Origin: Serratia sarumanii | GTDB lineage: Bacteria > Pseudomonadota > Gammaproteobacteria > Enterobacterales > Enterobacteriaceae | Direction: 5' to 3' | DNA: 64,000 nt | NCBI RefSeq assembly: GCF_029962605.1 | Contig: NZ_CP124750.1 | Location: 372,001-436,000, forward strand | Shown: positions 10,279 to 22,062 of the stretch, one piece after another | Layout of the letters: every line of letters begins with the position of its first letter | Position numbering within the stretch: the stretch's first letter is position 1 | Program-made: the position numbers and the translations under genes | Notes under the pieces: generated by a model | Seen by the model: the letters and a program-made list of their open reading frames with translations, nothing else | The model's database searches: none | Told to the model about the DNA's origin: nothing

Positions 10279-11604
10279 CTACGGGGTGTCTTCCGGCGCT
10301 TTCGGCAGCACCGCCGCCGGTTTGTCGCTCAGCCGGGTGACCAGCAGCTGGTCTATCTTGTAGCTGTCGATATCCACCACTTCGAACTTGTAGCCGGCGT
10401 ATTTGACGAAGTCGGTGCGTTTCGGGATCTTGCGCAGCATATACATCATAAAGCCGCCGATGGTCTCGTAGTTGCCCGCCTGCGGGAACTCGTCGATATC
10501 CAGCACGCGCATCACGTCGTCGATCGGCGTGCCGCCCTCAATCAGCCATGAGCTTTCGTCGCGCGCCACGATCTGCTCTTCCTGGCCCTGGCCGACCAAA
10601 TCGCCCATCAGCGTGGTCATCACGTCGTTGAGGGTGATGATGCCCACCACCAACGCATATTCATTGAGGATCACCGCGAAGTCTTCGCCGGCGGTCTTGA
10701 AGCTTTCCAGCGCTTCGGACAGCGTCAGCGTATCCGGCACGATCAGCGCCGAGCGGATCTGCACGCCGCTGCTCAGCACCAGGCTCTGGTTGCCCAGCAC
10801 GCGGTTCAGCAGGTCTTTGGAGTCGACGTAGCCGACCACCTGATCGATATGGCCGTCGCACACCAGGAACTTGGAGTGCGGATGGGTCGAGACCTTCTCC
10901 TTGATGCTCTCTTCGCTTTCGCGCAGGTCGAAGTACACCACGCTTTCGCGCGAGGTCATCGAAGACGGCACGGTGCGCGATTCCAGTTCGAACACGTTTT
11001 CAATCAGCTCATGTTCCTGCTTGCGCAGCACGCCCGCCAGGGCGCCGGCTTCCACCACCGCGTAGATGTCGTCGGAGGTGATGTCGTCCTTGCGCACCAT
11101 CGGCAGCTTGAACATACGGAAGATCAGGTTGGCCATGCCGTTGAAGAACCACACCAGCGGGCGGAAGATCATGATGGAGAAACGCATCGGGTTGATGATC
11201 CGGACGGCGACCGTCTCTGGTGCAATCATACCGATGCGCTTCGGGGTCAAATCGGCGAACAGGATAAACAGGCTGGTCACCAGCACGAAGGAGCAGATGA
11301 AGCTGACTTGTTCCGCCAGTTCGGGCGACAGGAAACGATCGAACAACACCTTGAAGGTGGGAGAGAAAGCCGCGTCGCCGACGATACCGCCGAGGATGGC
11401 CACGGCGTTCAGGCCGATCTGCACCACGGTGAAGAAGATGCCTGGGGTTTCTTGCAGTTTAAGCACTCTGGCGGCGTTGACGTTGCCTTCGTCCGCCATC
11501 AGCTTCAGTTTGATCTTGCGCGAGGCGGCCAGAGAGATTTCCGACAGTGAGAAGAACGCACTCACCGCGATCAGAAAAAGAATCAGTAAAATACTGTTTA
11601 ACAT
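10279..11604 (-). CDS. paeA: CorC/HlyC-CNNM family inner-membrane exporter YtfL (PaeA)
   Basis: A 441-residue protein: an N-terminal DUF21/CNNM transmembrane domain (about 1-190, four hydrophobic segments), a CBS pair (about 205-335) and a C-terminal CorC_HlyC domain (about 350-430). It matches E. coli YtfL. Salmonella work renamed it PaeA, an efflux route for cadaverine and putrescine that protects stationary cells; earlier annotation called it a hemolysin-like or Mg/Co protein. It stands between ytfK and msrA as in E. coli, with its terminator shared with ytfK. The substrate is taken from the family literature, not from sequence. Confidence 0.93.
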   Translation of the reverse strand: MLNSILLILFLIAVSAFFSLSEISLAASRKIKLKLMADEGNVNAARVLKLQETPGIFFTVVQIGLNAVAILGGIVGDAAFSPTFKVLFDRFLSPELAEQVSFICSFVLVTSLFILFADLTPKRIGMIAPETVAVRIINPMRFSIMIFRPLVWFFNGMANLIFRMFKLPMVRKDDITSDDIYAVVEAGALAGVLRKQEHELIENVFELESRTVPSSMTSRESVVYFDLRESEESIKEKVSTHPHSKFLVCDGHIDQVVGYVDSKDLLNRVLGNQSLVLSSGVQIRSALIVPDTLTLSEALESFKTAGEDFAVILNEYALVVGIITLNDVMTTLMGDLVGQGQEEQIVARDESSWLIEGGTPIDDVMRVLDIDEFPQAGNYETIGGFMMYMLRKIPKRTDFVKYAGYKFEVVDIDSYKIDQLLVTRLSDKPAAVLPKAPEDTP

Positions 11605-11784
11605 AATCTATCCATACGTGCCGACGGGATGCCGGCGCTCTTGAGGAAGGGTAGTACATAGTAAAAAAAGCAGCGATAACAACCAGAAGGGAAGCTATCG
11701 GGCCGCAGAAGCGGCCCGCACAGTATAGCAGTTGCCCCACAGGGGCCGCCAGCGGTTAAAAAAGTGCCGCCGGCCGGCATCGGA

Positions 11785-12426
11785 TCAGCCCTGCGGCGGC
11801 AGGCAAACGCCGATGCCGCCCAGCCCGCAGTAGCCTTCCGGATTCTTGAACAGGTACTGCTGATGATCGTCTTCCGCGTAATAGAACGGCAGCGCCGGCG
11901 CGATCTCGGTAGTGATGACGCGCTTGTCGCCCGCCGCCTCCATCGCCTGCTGGAAGCGCTGCAGGCTGCTTTCCGCCTCGGCCTGCTGCTCCGGGCTCAG
12001 CGTATAAATCGCCGAGCGGTACTGGGTGCCGACGTCGCCGCCCTGGCGCATGCCCTGCGCCGGATCGTGATTTTCCCAGAACACCTGCAGCAGCTGTTTG
12101 TAGCTGACGACCTGCGGATCGAACACCACGCGCACCACTTCGGCGTGGCCGGTCTGGCCGCTGCACACTTCGCGGTAGGTCGGGTTCGGCGTGTAGCCGC
12201 CACTGTAGCCGGCGGCGGTGCTGTAGACGCCCGGCTGCTGCCAGAACAGGCGCTCAACGCCCCAGAAACAGCCCATGGCGAAGATTGCCACCTCCATGCC
12301 TGCCGGCACCTGGGTCATCGAGTGTTCAGTGACCACGTTGAGCGTTGCGACAGGCATTGGCGTGGTGCGGCCAGGCAGCGCGCTTGCCTTATCGACGGTT
12401 TGTGATTTATCAAAAAATGGCACCAC
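11785..12426 (-). CDS. msrA: Peptide methionine-S-sulfoxide reductase MsrA
   Basis: A 213-residue enzyme reducing methionine-(S)-sulfoxide in proteins. The catalytic motif GCFWG places the nucleophile at C53, and recycling cysteines are visible in REVCSG and at the C-terminal [11 protein letters not shown]. It aligns fully with E. coli MsrA (212). The start appears to be GTG at 12424-12426, with AGGAGT 6 bases upstream on the minus strand; a second GTG follows directly. It is divergent from tamA, as in E. coli. Confidence 0.96.
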   Translation of the reverse strand: MVPFFDKSQTVDKASALPGRTTPMPVATLNVVTEHSMTQVPAGMEVAIFAMGCFWGVERLFWQQPGVYSTAAGYSGGYTPNPTYREVCSGQTGHAEVVRVVFDPQVVSYKQLLQVFWENHDPAQGMRQGGDVGTQYRSAIYTLSPEQQAEAESSLQRFQQAMEAAGDKRVITTEIAPALPFYYAEDDHQQYLFKNPEGYCGLGGIGVCLPPQG

Positions 12427-12712
12427 GGTTGACTCCTGTTGTCACAGTAAGAATTGACCCTACATGGGGGCGGTTCGGTTGTATCTCACCGCGTCTTTGC
12501 CCACAATAAGTGGCAAGTTGAGTTTATGTATAAGCTTAACGCAGTATTTTGAGCGCCAAAAGTGAAGAATTCGCCTGTTGCGCGGTGGTGGCAAGCGCGG
12601 CGGGCGGCGTCCGGAACAAGGTTGAAGAGGGCTGCCGTCATGATAGCGCGGAGTCTGCCCTGGCCCCGGAGCGAACACCATAACAGGAAAGTAAAATCAA
12701 TAAGGAGAACAC

Positions 12713-14449
12713 GTGCCAAAGTACCCGGTCATGTGCTTGATATCTGTGTTGCTTGCGGCACCTGCGGCCTATGCGGCCAACGTGCGCTTGCAGGTGGAGG
12801 GGTTAAGCGGAGAGTTGGAAAAAAACGTCCGGGTGCGGCTGTCGTCGATCACGCCTGAAGAGGTCGGCACCGACGGGCGCTTCCGCGCGCGGGTGGATGA
12901 GGCGGTGCGCCAGGGGCTGCGCGCGCTCGGCTATTACCAGCCGACCATCGAGTTTACGCTGGACGATCGGCCGGGGATGTCGCGCCCGGTGCTGCACGCC
13001 AAGGTCAATCCGGGCGAACCGGTGCGTATCGCCGGCGCCAACATCGTGCTGGAAGGCGGCGCGAAGACCGATGAGGACTACCTGGCGCTGGTGAAGAAGG
13101 GGCGGCCGACCATCGGCGAGATCCTCAACCACGGCAAGTATGACAGTTTCAAAGGCTCGCTCACCGGCCTGGCGCTGCGCAAAGGCTACTTCGACGCCGA
13201 CATGACCAAAAGCCAACTCGGCGTGGCCGAAGATCTGCACAAGGCGTTTTGGGATATCGATTTCAACAGCGGCGAACGTTACCGCTTCGGCAAGGTGAAA
13301 TTCACCGGTTCGCAAATCCGCGAAGACTATCTGCAAAATCTGGTGCCCTTTCATCAGGGGGATTACTACAGTTCGGAGGATTTGGCCGAGCTGAACCGCC
13401 GTTTGTCCGCCACCAACTGGTTCAACTCGGTGGTGGTATCCCCTGATTTCAACGATGCCAAAGAGAACAAGATTTTGCCGTTGGACGCGCTGGTGACGCC
13501 GCGCACGCGCAACACCGTCGAAACCGGTATCGGCTACTCCACCGACGTCGGCCCGCGGGTGAAAGGCACCTGGAAAAAGCCCTGGCTCAACGATCGCGGG
13601 CATAGTCTGGAAACCAGCGCCAGCGTGTCGGCACCGGAGCAGCAGCTGGATCTGACCTACAAAATCCCATTGCTGAAGAACCCGCTGGAGCAGTATTACC
13701 TGCTGCAGGGCGGCCTCAAGAACGTCGATCTTAACGACACCAAGTCCGTCACCTCCAAAGTGGTGGCCTCGCGCAACTGGGATCTTTCCAGCGGCTGGCA
13801 GCGGGCGATCAACCTGACCTGGCGCTGGGATAACTTTACCCAGGGTAACGTCAGCAACACCACCATGCTGCTGTATCCCGGCGTCAGCTTCAGCCGCACC
13901 CGTTCGCGCGGCGGTCTGATGCCGACCTGGGGCGACAGCCAGCGCTACTCTATCGACGTGTCCGACACCTCCTGGGGCTCCGGCGTGGACTTTGCGCTGA
14001 TGCAGGCGCAGAACGTCTGGATCCGCACCCTGGCCGACAAGCATCGTTTTGTGGCGCGCGGGCAGGTGGGCTGGATAGAAACCAACGACTTCGACAAGGT
14101 GCCGCCGGATCTGCGCTTCTTCGCCGGCGGTGACCGCAGCATTCGCGGCTACAAGTACAAAGACATCTCGCCGCGCGGTGACGACGGCAAGCTGACCGGC
14201 GCCTCCAAGATGCTGACCGGCTCGCTGGAGTACCAATACAACGTGACCGGCAAATGGTGGGGGGCGATGTTCGTCGACTCCGGTGAAGCGGTGAACGATA
14301 TCAAGAAGAGCAACTTCAAGACCGGCGCCGGCGTAGGCGTGCGCTGGCAGTCGCCGGTGGGGCCGGTGAAGCTGGATATCGCCGCGCCTGTGGGAGACAA
14401 GGACACCCACGGGATGCAGTTCTACATCGGTTTGGGGCCTGAACTATGA
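12713..14449 (+). CDS. tamA: Translocation and assembly module outer-membrane subunit TamA
   Basis: A 578-residue Omp85-family protein: signal peptide (about 1-22, ending AAYA), three POTRA domains (about 23-265), and a 16-strand barrel with the Omp85 signature [15 protein letters not shown] (about 470-485) and the C-terminal FYIGLGPEL. With TamB it promotes assembly of outer-membrane proteins such as autotransporters and fimbrial ushers and contributes to phospholipid transport. The start is GTG with AAGGAGAA 5 bases before it; ATG at 12731 is an alternative. It overlaps tamB by 4 bases (ATGA). Confidence 0.97.
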   Translation: MPKYPVMCLISVLLAAPAAYAANVRLQVEGLSGELEKNVRVRLSSITPEEVGTDGRFRARVDEAVRQGLRALGYYQPTIEFTLDDRPGMSRPVLHAKVNPGEPVRIAGANIVLEGGAKTDEDYLALVKKGRPTIGEILNHGKYDSFKGSLTGLALRKGYFDADMTKSQLGVAEDLHKAFWDIDFNSGERYRFGKVKFTGSQIREDYLQNLVPFHQGDYYSSEDLAELNRRLSATNWFNSVVVSPDFNDAKENKILPLDALVTPRTRNTVETGIGYSTDVGPRVKGTWKKPWLNDRGHSLETSASVSAPEQQLDLTYKIPLLKNPLEQYYLLQGGLKNVDLNDTKSVTSKVVASRNWDLSSGWQRAINLTWRWDNFTQGNVSNTTMLLYPGVSFSRTRSRGGLMPTWGDSQRYSIDVSDTSWGSGVDFALMQAQNVWIRTLADKHRFVARGQVGWIETNDFDKVPPDLRFFAGGDRSIRGYKYKDISPRGDDGKLTGASKMLTGSLEYQYNVTGKWWGAMFVDSGEAVNDIKKSNFKTGAGVGVRWQSPVGPVKLDIAAPVGDKDTHGMQFYIGLGPEL

Positions 14450-17400
14450 GCCTGGTTAAAAAGATTTGTCTCGGATTTCTGGTCGTTCTGCTGTTGCTGA
14501 TCGGCGGCCTGGCCTTCCTGATAGGCACCACCACCGGTTTGCATATGGTCATCAACGGCGCGGCGCGCTGGGTGCCGGGGCTGGAGATCGCCGGCGTCAG
14601 CGGCGGCTGGCGCGATCTGACGCTGAAGGGCGTGAAGTATCAGATGCCGGGCGTGACGGTCAACGCCGGGCAGTTCCATCTGTCGCTCGATCTCTCCTGC
14701 TTTAAGCGCAGCTCGCTGTGCGTCAATGCCTTGACCGCCCAGGATGTGGACGTGGCGGTGAACACCAAAGAGATGGCGCCTTCCGCGCCGGTGGAGGAGA
14801 GCAGTGAGCCGATCACCAATCTCAGCACGCCTTACCCGATCACGCTGCGCCTGTTGGCGTTGAACAACGTCAAGGTCACCGTCGACGACACCGCCATCTC
14901 GCTGGCCGAGTTCCGCACCGGCGCGCAGTGGCAAGAGCGCGCGCTGACGCTGATGCCGACCAAGATCGGCTCGCTGCTGATCGCATTGCCGAAAACCCCG
15001 CAAAACCCGCTGCCGGAAGCGGTGCAGCCGGCGGTCGAGGTGGCGAAAAAGGTCGGCGAGCAGGTTACCGACGCGGCGAAGCCGGCACCTCAGCCGGAAG
15101 AGAAGCCGCTGGGCGAAACGCTGAAGGAACTGTTCGCCAAACCGCTGTTGCCGGATCTGCCGGACATCCGCCTGCCGCTGGATATCACCGTCAAAGAGAT
15201 CAGTGGCGAACAGCTGCGCTTGACCGGCGATACCGACGTGCTGATCACGAGCCTGTTGCTGCAGGCCAGCACGCAGGATCAACATATCCAGCTGGACAAC
15301 TTCGACGTGAAGTCGCCGCAGGGCACGCTGTCGCTGCAGGGGCAGGCAACGCTGACCGGCGACTGGCCGGTGTCCCTGACCGCCAACAGCGCGCTGAACA
15401 TCGAACCGCTGAAGGGCGAGAAGGTGAAGCTGAACGTCGGCGGCGGGCTGCGTGACGAGCTGAAGGTGGCGCTGAACCTGTCCGGCCCGGTCGGCGCCCA
15501 GCTCGATGTGCAAACCCGGCTGGCCGAAGCCGGCCTGCCGCTGGCGCTGACGTTGCAGAGCAAGCAGCTGAAATGGCCGCTGAGCGGCGAGGCGCAGTAT
15601 CAGGTCAACGATTTCCGCCTGCGCTTTAACGGCAAGGCGACCGACTACGCGCTGTCGACGCGCGCCAATCTGAAAGGCCAGGACTTGCCGCCTGCGGTGC
15701 TGACGCTGGACGGCAAAGGCAACGTCGAGCAGTTCAAGCTGGAGCGCCTGCGCCTGGCTGCGCTGCAGGGCAATACCGATCTCACCGCGCTGGTGGACTG
15801 GAGCAAGGCCATCAGCTGGACCTCGCAATTGACGCTGAGCGGCATCAATACCGCCAAGCAGTGGCCGGAATGGCCGGCGAAACTCGACGGCAAGATCACC
15901 ACGCGCGGCAGCCTGCACGGCGGCAGCTGGCAGCTGCAGGTGCCGGTGCTGCAGCTGGACGGCAACGTGAAGCAGAACAAGGTCACGGCGCGCGGTACGC
16001 TGAGCGGCAACGCCGCCGGGCAGTGGAAAATCCCCGGCATCGATCTGGCGTTGGGGCGTAACCAACTGAACGTCAAAGGGCAGCTGGACGAGAAGAGCTG
16101 GAACCTGGACGCCAACATCGACGCGCCGCGTCTGGACGGCGCGCTGCCGGGCCTGGGCGGCACCGCCAAAGGGCTGCTGAAGCTGCGCGGCAATCTGCAG
16201 GCGCCGCAGCTGCTGGCTGATTTGACCGCATCCGGCCTGCAGTGGCAGGCGCTGCGCATCAACCGCGTGAAAATAGACGGCGACGTGCGCTCCACGGATC
16301 AGATTCAGGGGCAGTTGGCGGTACGCGTCGAGCAGCTGAAGCAGGATGCGCTGGAGGTCAGCCTGCTGACCCTCGACGCCAAGGGCAGCGAGAAGCAGCA
16401 CCAGCTGCAGCTGAAGATCGACGGCAAACCGGTCTCCGGCCAGCTGGCGCTGCAGGGCAGTTTCGATCGCCAGCAGCAGCGCTGGCGCGGCAATCTGAAC
16501 AACACTCGCTTCAATACGCCGGTCGGGGAATGGCGCCTGACGCGCGCCATCGCGCTGGACTACCTGAACACCGAGCAGAAAATCAGCGTCGGGCCGCACT
16601 GTTGGCAGAACCCGAACGCCGAGCTGTGCGTGCCCAAGACCATTGAAGCCGGCCAGAGCGGCCAGGCCAGCGTGGTGCTCAACCGGTTCGATCTGGCGAT
16701 GATCAAGCCGTTCCTCGGCCCGGAAACTGCCCTGAGCGGGGTGTTCACCGGCCGGGCCGACGTCAGCTGGAAACCGGGCGGCGCGCTGCCGGAGGCGAAA
16801 GTCACGCTGGCCGGCAACGGCGTCAAAGTGGTGCAGCAGGTGCAGGGCAACGCGCTGCCGATCGCCTTCGACACGCTGACCCTCAACGCCGGCCTGAACA
16901 ACGGTCGCGCGCTGGCCGACTGGCGGATCAAGCTGACCAACAACGGCCAGTTCGACGGCAATATCCAGGTGGCGGATCCGCAGGTGCGGCGCACCATCAG
17001 CGGCAACGTCAATATCACCAACATCTCACTGGCGCTGATCAACCCGGCGCTGATGAAGGGCGAAAGCGCGGCGGGCATGCTGAACGCCAACCTGCGCCTG
17101 GGCGGCAGCGCGCAGAAGCCGCTGGTGTTCGGGCGCCTGGCGTTGGATCGGGCGAAGGTGCAGGGGCACTGGATGCCGTTCGATATGACCGACGCGCGGC
17201 TGGCGGTGAATTTCAACGGCATGACCTCGACGCTGGAAGGGCTGCTCAGCACCACGCGCGGCCAGCTGAATCTGGCGGGCGACGCCGACTGGCGTGATAT
17301 CAACGCCTGGCGTGCGCGCATTGCCGCCAAGGGCGATAAGCTGCGGGTGACGGTGCCGCCGATGATCCGCATCGACGTGTCGCCGGATCTGGTGTTCGAA

Positions 17401-18264
17401 GCCACGCCGCAGCTGTTCTCGCTCAACGGCAAGGTCGACATTCCGTGGGCGCGCATCACGGTGCAGGAGCTGCCGGAAAGCGCGGTGGGAGTCTCTTCCG
17501 ACGAGGTGATGCTGGACGACCAGCTGAAGCCGATTCAACCGAAGACCGCCTCGATCCCGATCAACAGCAATCTGATGATCCACGTCGGCAATGACGTGCG
17601 GCTGGACGCTTTTGGTCTCAAGGCCCGCCTGAAGGGCGACCTGAAGGTGGTGCAGGACAAGAAAGGGCTGGGCCTTAACGGCCAGATTGACATCCCTTCC
17701 GGCCGCTTCCATGCTTATGGTCAGGATTTGATCGTGCGTAAAGGGCAGCTGATGTTCTCCGGCCCGCCGGATCAGCCGCTGCTGAATATCGAGGCGATCC
17801 GCAACCCGGAATCCACCGAGGACGATGTGACCGCCGGCGTGCGCGTGACCGGCCTGGCGGATGCGCCGAAGCTGGAAGTGTTCTCCGATCCGGCCAAATC
17901 GCAACAGGAAGCCCTGTCTTATCTGCTGCGCGGCCAGGGCTTGAGCAGCTCCGGCGCCGACGGCAACGCCATGACCTCGATGTTAATCGGCATGGGGGTT
18001 GCACAAAGTGGTCAACTTGTGGGTAAAATCGGCGAGGCATTCGGCGTAAGTAATTTGGCTCTGGACACTCAGGGGGTTGGCGACAGTTCCCAGGTTGTCG
18101 TGAGCGGCTATGTTCTCCCAGGCTTACAAGTAAAATATGGGGTGGGCATCTTCGACTCCTTGGCCACGCTGACGTTGCGTTATCGCCTGATGCCTAAGTT
18201 GTATCTTGAAGCGGTGTCTGGTCTCGACCAGGCATTAGATTTGCTCTATCAGTTTGAGTTTTAG
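14446..18264 (+). CDS. tamB: Translocation and assembly module inner-membrane subunit TamB
   Basis: A 1272-residue AsmA-like protein (E. coli 1259). One N-terminal membrane anchor (about 7-27) is followed by long repetitive beta-strand segments forming the periplasmic hydrophobic groove, and the C-terminal DUF490/TamB domain ends with LYQFEF. An internal linker (about residues 190-230) is rich in Ala, Pro, Glu and Lys. It spans the periplasm to reach TamA and is one of three AsmA-like proteins (with YhdP and YdbH) implicated in phospholipid transport to the outer membrane. Translationally coupled to tamA and followed after 2 bases by ytfP, so one operon. Confidence 0.97.
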   Translation: MSLVKKICLGFLVVLLLLIGGLAFLIGTTTGLHMVINGAARWVPGLEIAGVSGGWRDLTLKGVKYQMPGVTVNAGQFHLSLDLSCFKRSSLCVNALTAQDVDVAVNTKEMAPSAPVEESSEPITNLSTPYPITLRLLALNNVKVTVDDTAISLAEFRTGAQWQERALTLMPTKIGSLLIALPKTPQNPLPEAVQPAVEVAKKVGEQVTDAAKPAPQPEEKPLGETLKELFAKPLLPDLPDIRLPLDITVKEISGEQLRLTGDTDVLITSLLLQASTQDQHIQLDNFDVKSPQGTLSLQGQATLTGDWPVSLTANSALNIEPLKGEKVKLNVGGGLRDELKVALNLSGPVGAQLDVQTRLAEAGLPLALTLQSKQLKWPLSGEAQYQVNDFRLRFNGKATDYALSTRANLKGQDLPPAVLTLDGKGNVEQFKLERLRLAALQGNTDLTALVDWSKAISWTSQLTLSGINTAKQWPEWPAKLDGKITTRGSLHGGSWQLQVPVLQLDGNVKQNKVTARGTLSGNAAGQWKIPGIDLALGRNQLNVKGQLDEKSWNLDANIDAPRLDGALPGLGGTAKGLLKLRGNLQAPQLLADLTASGLQWQALRINRVKIDGDVRSTDQIQGQLAVRVEQLKQDALEVSLLTLDAKGSEKQHQLQLKIDGKPVSGQLALQGSFDRQQQRWRGNLNNTRFNTPVGEWRLTRAIALDYLNTEQKISVGPHCWQNPNAELCVPKTIEAGQSGQASVVLNRFDLAMIKPFLGPETALSGVFTGRADVSWKPGGALPEAKVTLAGNGVKVVQQVQGNALPIAFDTLTLNAGLNNGRALADWRIKLTNNGQFDGNIQVADPQVRRTISGNVNITNISLALINPALMKGESAAGMLNANLRLGGSAQKPLVFGRLALDRAKVQGHWMPFDMTDARLAVNFNGMTSTLEGLLSTTRGQLNLAGDADWRDINAWRARIAAKGDKLRVTVPPMIRIDVSPDLVFEATPQLFSLNGKVDIPWARITVQELPESAVGVSSDEVMLDDQLKPIQPKTASIPINSNLMIHVGNDVRLDAFGLKARLKGDLKVVQDKKGLGLNGQIDIPSGRFHAYGQDLIVRKGQLMFSGPPDQPLLNIEAIRNPESTEDDVTAGVRVTGLADAPKLEVFSDPAKSQQEALSYLLRGQGLSSSGADGNAMTSMLIGMGVAQSGQLVGKIGEAFGVSNLALDTQGVGDSSQVVVSGYVLPGLQVKYGVGIFDSLATLTLRYRLMPKLYLEAVSGLDQALDLLYQFEF

Positions 18265-18266
18265 CG

Positions 18267-18614
18267 ATGCGAATAATTGTCTACGGCAGTTTACGGCGCA
18301 AACAGGGAAACAGCCATTGGATGACCAACGCCCAATGGCTCGGCGAGCACGAGCTCGAAGGCTATCAGATTTATAATCTGGGCCATTACCCGGCGGCGAT
18401 CCCTGGAGAGGGCACGATACATTGCGAGGTGTATCGTATTAACTCATCGATTCTGGCAGAGCTGGACGAACTGAAAAGCAACACCAAGGACTATAAGCGC
18501 GAGCTGATTCAGACGCCTTATGGGAGTGCGTGGATCTACCTGTACAAACACAGCGTGGACGGTTACCCGCGAATTACCAGCGGTGACTGGCTGAAGCGTC
18601 TCGACGATCAGTAA
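18267..18614 (+). CDS. ytfP: Gamma-glutamylcyclotransferase-like protein YtfP
   Basis: A 115-residue small protein of the GGCT/AIG2 fold. The N-terminal MRIIVYGSLRRKQGNSHWM contains the YGSLR substrate-binding loop that defines the family, and the conserved acidic residues lie in the middle (EVYRI...LDELKS). E. coli YtfP (113 residues) has no established substrate. Third gene of the tamA-tamB-ytfP operon; its ATG is 2 bases after the tamB stop. A terminator follows immediately. Confidence 0.93.
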   Translation: MRIIVYGSLRRKQGNSHWMTNAQWLGEHELEGYQIYNLGHYPAAIPGEGTIHCEVYRINSSILAELDELKSNTKDYKRELIQTPYGSAWIYLYKHSVDGYPRITSGDWLKRLDDQ

Positions 18615-18619
18615 TAAAA

Positions 18620-18650
18620 AAAACACCGCTCAATGAGCGGTGTTTTTTCA
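18620..18650. terminator. Bidirectional terminator between ytfP and ppa
   Basis: ACACCGCTCA and TGAGCGGTGT pair around a minimal loop, with A-run on the left and T-run on the right, serving both convergent genes. Confidence 0.88.
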
Positions 18651-18667
18651 TCGGACGGCGGCGAGAA

Positions 18668-19198
18668 TTACTTCTTGGCAGCGCGTTCGAAGGAGGCGAT
18701 GATTTCCGCTTTAGCTGCGGCAGCGTCTGCCCAGCCTTCCACTTTCACCCATTTGCCTTTTTCCAGATCTTTGTAGTGCTCGAAGAAGTGAGCGATCTGG
18801 GCTTTCAGCAGTTCTGGCAGGTCGTTCACGTCTTTCACGTGATCGTACTCTTTGGTCAGCTTGCTGTGCGGTACCGCAACCAGCTTGGCGTCTTCACCGG
18901 CTTCGTCGGTCATCTTCAGCACGCCAACCGGACGGCAGCGGATTACGGAGCCCGGCTGCAGCGGGTATGGGGTTGGGACCAGCACGTCAACCGGATCACC
19001 GTCCAGAGACAGGGTGTGGTTGATGTAGCCGTAGTTGCACGGGTAGAACATCGCGGTGGACATGAAACGGTCAACGAACAGCGCGCCGGTTTCTTTGTCG
19101 ATTTCGTATTTGATTGGATCGGCGTTGGCCGGGATTTCGATTACTACGTAGATATCTTCCGGCAGGTCTTTGCCAGCAGGGACCAGATTCAAGCTCAT
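18668..19198 (-). CDS. ppa: Inorganic pyrophosphatase
   Basis: A 176-residue soluble family I pyrophosphatase, the same length as the E. coli enzyme. It carries the signature DGDPVDVLV (about 66-74) with the Mg-binding aspartates, the YGYINHTL segment and KxxK phosphate-binding residues. It hydrolyses PPi and so pulls biosynthetic reactions forward; essential in E. coli. An AAGGAAA RBS precedes the start on the minus strand. It lies after tamAB-ytfP as in E. coli, but the ytfQRT-yjfF sugar transporter that follows it there is replaced by an MCP gene. Confidence 0.98.
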   Translation of the reverse strand: MSLNLVPAGKDLPEDIYVVIEIPANADPIKYEIDKETGALFVDRFMSTAMFYPCNYGYINHTLSLDGDPVDVLVPTPYPLQPGSVIRCRPVGVLKMTDEAGEDAKLVAVPHSKLTKEYDHVKDVNDLPELLKAQIAHFFEHYKDLEKGKWVKVEGWADAAAAKAEIIASFERAAKK

Positions 19199-19338
19199 GT
19201 CGGTTTCCTTTAATCATCAAACCAGAAATGGAGTGGCGGCTATTATAGCGGACTCTTTTGCGATTTCCTGCCCTTTTCATCGTCGAAAACCCAGTGCGCT
19301 GGCGCACGGAGAATTTCCAGATTAATCCCGCCGCGGCA

Positions 19339-19365
19339 TGAAGTTTTGCCTCCGCCTGCCGATAA
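19339..19365 (+). promoter_or_regulatory. Sigma28 (FliA) flagellar-class promoter of the MCP gene
   Basis: GCCGATAA at 19358-19365 is the exact sigma28 -10 consensus. TGAA at 19339-19342, 15 bases upstream, differs from the -35 TAAA by one base. It reads into the chemoreceptor gene at 19459. Confidence 0.85.
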
Positions 19366-19382
19366 CTTCAACAAACAATAAT

Positions 19383-19401
19383 GAGCCAGCAAAGCTGGCT
19401 C
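19383..19401 (+). repeat. Hairpin in the MCP leader
   Basis: GAGCCAGC (19383-19390) and GCTGGCTC (19394-19401) are perfect complements around AAA, followed a few bases later by a short T-run (CGTTTTG). It lies between the sigma28 promoter and the gene, so it may be a partial attenuator or a remnant terminator. Confidence 0.6.
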
Positions 19402-19458
19402 CGCGTTTTGCCACCCCTACTACGTCTGATCTCACTATTCTGAAGCCGGGAAGAACTC

Positions 19459-21012
19459 ATGCTAAAAAAGATTACGGTGAAGGCTGGGCTGATCGCCCTG
19501 CTGAGCCTGATGACCATGCTGCTGATCATGGTCAGCGTTATTGGCGTCAACGCGATTAACGAAGGATCGCGCTCGATCCATACCTTAAACCAGATCCTCG
19601 GCGAAGAGCTGGGCTCGCTGGCCAACAGCTCCAACCTGACGCTGCGCGCCAGAACCGCCGCCTCGCTGGCGGTGCGCCAACGGGAGATCGGCCAGACTGA
19701 TGTCTCCGACGCCACCGTGAGCCGCATCTACGGTTACCTCGAGCAGTCGAACAAGGAAATGGCGCGCTTTGTCGGCGTCGGCACCGTGACCGAGCGCGGC
19801 CGCGAACTCTCCAACCGCCTGCAAAACAGCTACCGCGCCTATCTGGATCAGGGCGTGAAGCCGATGGCCGCCGCTATCAAGGCCGGCAAAATCGATGAGT
19901 ATTATCACATTCAGGAAACGCGCATCTCCGCGTTGAGCATCGCGTTCGAAAAGGATCTCAGCGATTTCCGCAGCTTCGCCATGAAGCTCGGCGCGCAGCA
20001 GGTGTATGACGCGGAAAGCAACGCCAGCACCAAGATCTCGCTGATCGTGGTGGCGGGGCTGCTCAGCGTGCTGCTGGCGGTGCTGGCCTGGTTCGCGCTG
20101 CGGGTGATCATTCTGCGCCCGCTGGACGAGTCCATCGCGCAGCTGGAACACATCGCCGGCGGCGATCTGACCCATGAGATCCGCGGCGAGGGCGATACCG
20201 AGATGGGCCGCCTGGTGCGGGCGATGCAGCGCATGCAGCAGGCGCTGGCCAGTTCGGTCAGCAAAGTGCGCGACGCCAGCAGCCAGATTGACACCGGTTC
20301 ACGCGAACTGGCGGCCGGCAACCTGCATCTGGCGCAGCGCACCGAAGAATCGGCCGCTTCGCTGGAAGAAACCGCCGCCAGCATGGAACAGCTGACCTCG
20401 ACGGTGAAAATGAACGCCGAGAACTGCGAACAGGCCAACCAGCTGGCGCTGAGCGTGTCCGATATCGCCAACCAGGGCAGCGAGGTGGTCAGCCAGGTGA
20501 TGAGCAAGATGCAGGCGATCACCGACAGCTCGCGCCGCATCGCCGACATCATCAGCGTGATGGACGGCATCGCCTTCCAGACCAATATCCTGGCGCTGAA
20601 CGCGGCGGTGGAAGCGGCGCGCGCCGGCGAACAGGGCCGAGGTTTTGCGGTAGTGGCCGGTGAAGTGCGCAATCTGGCGCAGCGCAGCGCCCAGTCGGCG
20701 AAAGAGATCAAAGGATTGATCGAAGCCTCGCAGAACCGGGTGCAGGAAGGCGAGCAGATGGTGGAGTCGGCGGCGCAGACCATGAGCGGCATTACCGGCG
20801 AAGTGGGCCGGGTGACGGCGCTGATGCGTGAGATCTCGGCGGCGACGCGCGAACAAAGCAGCGGTATCGAACAGGTGAACCTGGCGGTGGCGCAGATGGA
20901 TCAGGTGGCGCAGCAGAATGCGGCACTGGTGGAAGAGTCGGCGGCGGCGACGCGCTCGCTGGAAGATCAGGCTCAGCTGCTGGCGCAGAGCATGGCGGCG
21001 TTCAAGCTGTAA
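19459..21012 (+). CDS. Methyl-accepting chemotaxis protein
   Basis: A 517-residue transmembrane chemoreceptor: TM1 (about 9-30), a TarH-like helical periplasmic sensor (31-192), TM2 (193-218), HAMP (about 214-266) and a signalling domain whose hairpin tip (about 377-395) carries the invariant [20 protein letters not shown]. Methylation helices flank it. The C-terminus ends MAAFKL without the NWETF pentapeptide, so adaptation would depend on high-abundance receptors carrying the CheR/CheB tether. The ligand is unknown. It occupies the ppa-fbp interval that holds ytfQRT-yjfF in E. coli and has a sigma28 promoter, so it belongs to the flagellar regulon. Confidence 0.95.
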   Translation: MLKKITVKAGLIALLSLMTMLLIMVSVIGVNAINEGSRSIHTLNQILGEELGSLANSSNLTLRARTAASLAVRQREIGQTDVSDATVSRIYGYLEQSNKEMARFVGVGTVTERGRELSNRLQNSYRAYLDQGVKPMAAAIKAGKIDEYYHIQETRISALSIAFEKDLSDFRSFAMKLGAQQVYDAESNASTKISLIVVAGLLSVLLAVLAWFALRVIILRPLDESIAQLEHIAGGDLTHEIRGEGDTEMGRLVRAMQRMQQALASSVSKVRDASSQIDTGSRELAAGNLHLAQRTEESAASLEETAASMEQLTSTVKMNAENCEQANQLALSVSDIANQGSEVVSQVMSKMQAITDSSRRIADIISVMDGIAFQTNILALNAAVEAARAGEQGRGFAVVAGEVRNLAQRSAQSAKEIKGLIEASQNRVQEGEQMVESAAQTMSGITGEVGRVTALMREISAATREQSSGIEQVNLAVAQMDQVAQQNAALVEESAAATRSLEDQAQLLAQSMAAFKL

Positions 21013-21018
21013 GGCGAT

Positions 21019-21046
21019 AAGGGTTCGGCGCGGCGCCGAACCCTTG
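21019..21046. terminator. Hairpin between convergent MCP and fbp genes
   Basis: AAGGGTTCGGC and GCCGAACCCTT pair perfectly around GCGGC. There is no clear T-run on either side, so termination is plausible but not certain. Confidence 0.5.
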
Positions 21047-21057
21047 CAAAGAACGCG

Positions 21058-22062
21058 TTACTCGTCCGGGTTTTCGGCGATGAAGCGTTCCGCGTCTTCT
21101 ACCATCGACTTGGTGCCGACGAAGAATGGCGCGCGCTGGTGCAGTTTCACCGGCGTGATGTCCAGAATGCGGTTTTTGCCGTCGCTGGCCTTACCGCCGG
21201 CCTGTTCGGCCAGGAACGCCATCGGGTTGCATTCGTACAGCAGGCGCAGCTTGCCTTGCGGGTGGCTGGCGGTGCTTGGGTAGATGTAGATGCCGCCTTT
21301 CAGCAGGTTGCGGTGGAAGTCCGCCACCAGAGAACCGATGTAGCGCGAGGTGTAAGGGCGCTGCGTCGCTTCATCCTGCTCCTGGCAGTATTTGATGTAT
21401 TTCTTCACGCCGAGAGGGAACTTGATGTAGTTGCCTTCGTTGATGGAATACATGTTGCCGCTCGCCGGGAAGCGCACTTTCTCGTGGGAGAGGCAGAATA
21501 CGCCCAGAGACGGGTCGTAGGTGAAGGCGTGGACGCCGTAACCGGTGGTGTACACCAGCATGGTGGACGAACCGTAAACCACATAACCCGCTGCGACCTG
21601 GGCGCTGCCCGGCTGCAGGAAGTCTTCTTCGGTCACCGGCGTGCCGACCGGCGTGATGCGACGGTAGATAGAGAAAATCGTACCGACCGAGACGTTGACA
21701 TCGATGTTGGACGAACCGTCCAACGGATCCATCAAAACGACATACTTGGCATTTTCAGCTCGCTCGCCGTCGAATATCACGATTTCATCTTCTTCTTCGG
21801 AAGCGATACCCGCAACTTCACCACGCGCTTTCAACGCCGCTTTCAGTTTTTCGTTCGCGTACAGGTCCAGTTTCATCTGAACTTCGCCCTGTACGTTGGA
21901 CACCCCGCTGGTGCCCAGAATATCAACCAGGCCGGCCTTGTTGATGTCGCGGTGGATGATTTTGGCGCCCAGTTTAATTGCAGAAAGTAACGCGGTCAGC
22001 TCGCCGGTGGCGTGAGAGAAGTCGTGCTGTTTCTCGACGATAAATTCGCCTAACGTTTTCAT
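21058..22062 (-). CDS. fbp: Fructose-1,6-bisphosphatase class 1
   Basis: A 334-residue gluconeogenic enzyme (E. coli 332) that hydrolyses fructose-1,6-bisphosphate to fructose-6-phosphate; inhibited by AMP in E. coli. The metal and substrate motif [21 protein letters not shown] (about 113-133; D-P-L-D-G-S core) and the late GGKASDG are present. Divergent from mpl as in E. coli; the 169-base gap between them holds both promoters, not resolved. Confidence 0.98.
   Translation of the reverse strand: MKTLGEFIVEKQHDFSHATGELTALLSAIKLGAKIIHRDINKAGLVDILGTSGVSNVQGEVQMKLDLYANEKLKAALKARGEVAGIASEEEDEIVIFDGERAENAKYVVLMDPLDGSSNIDVNVSVGTIFSIYRRITPVGTPVTEEDFLQPGSAQVAAGYVVYGSSTMLVYTTGYGVHAFTYDPSLGVFCLSHEKVRFPASGNMYSINEGNYIKFPLGVKKYIKYCQEQDEATQRPYTSRYIGSLVADFHRNLLKGGIYIYPSTASHPQGKLRLLYECNPMAFLAEQAGGKASDGKNRILDITPVKLHQRAPFFVGTKSMVEDAERFIAENPDE

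Noticed and set aside
12803..16599. Two long minus-strand ORFs (535 and 725 residues) across tamA and tamB
   Set aside because: Shadows of the GC-rich third-position bias; tamA and tamB are confident on the plus strand.
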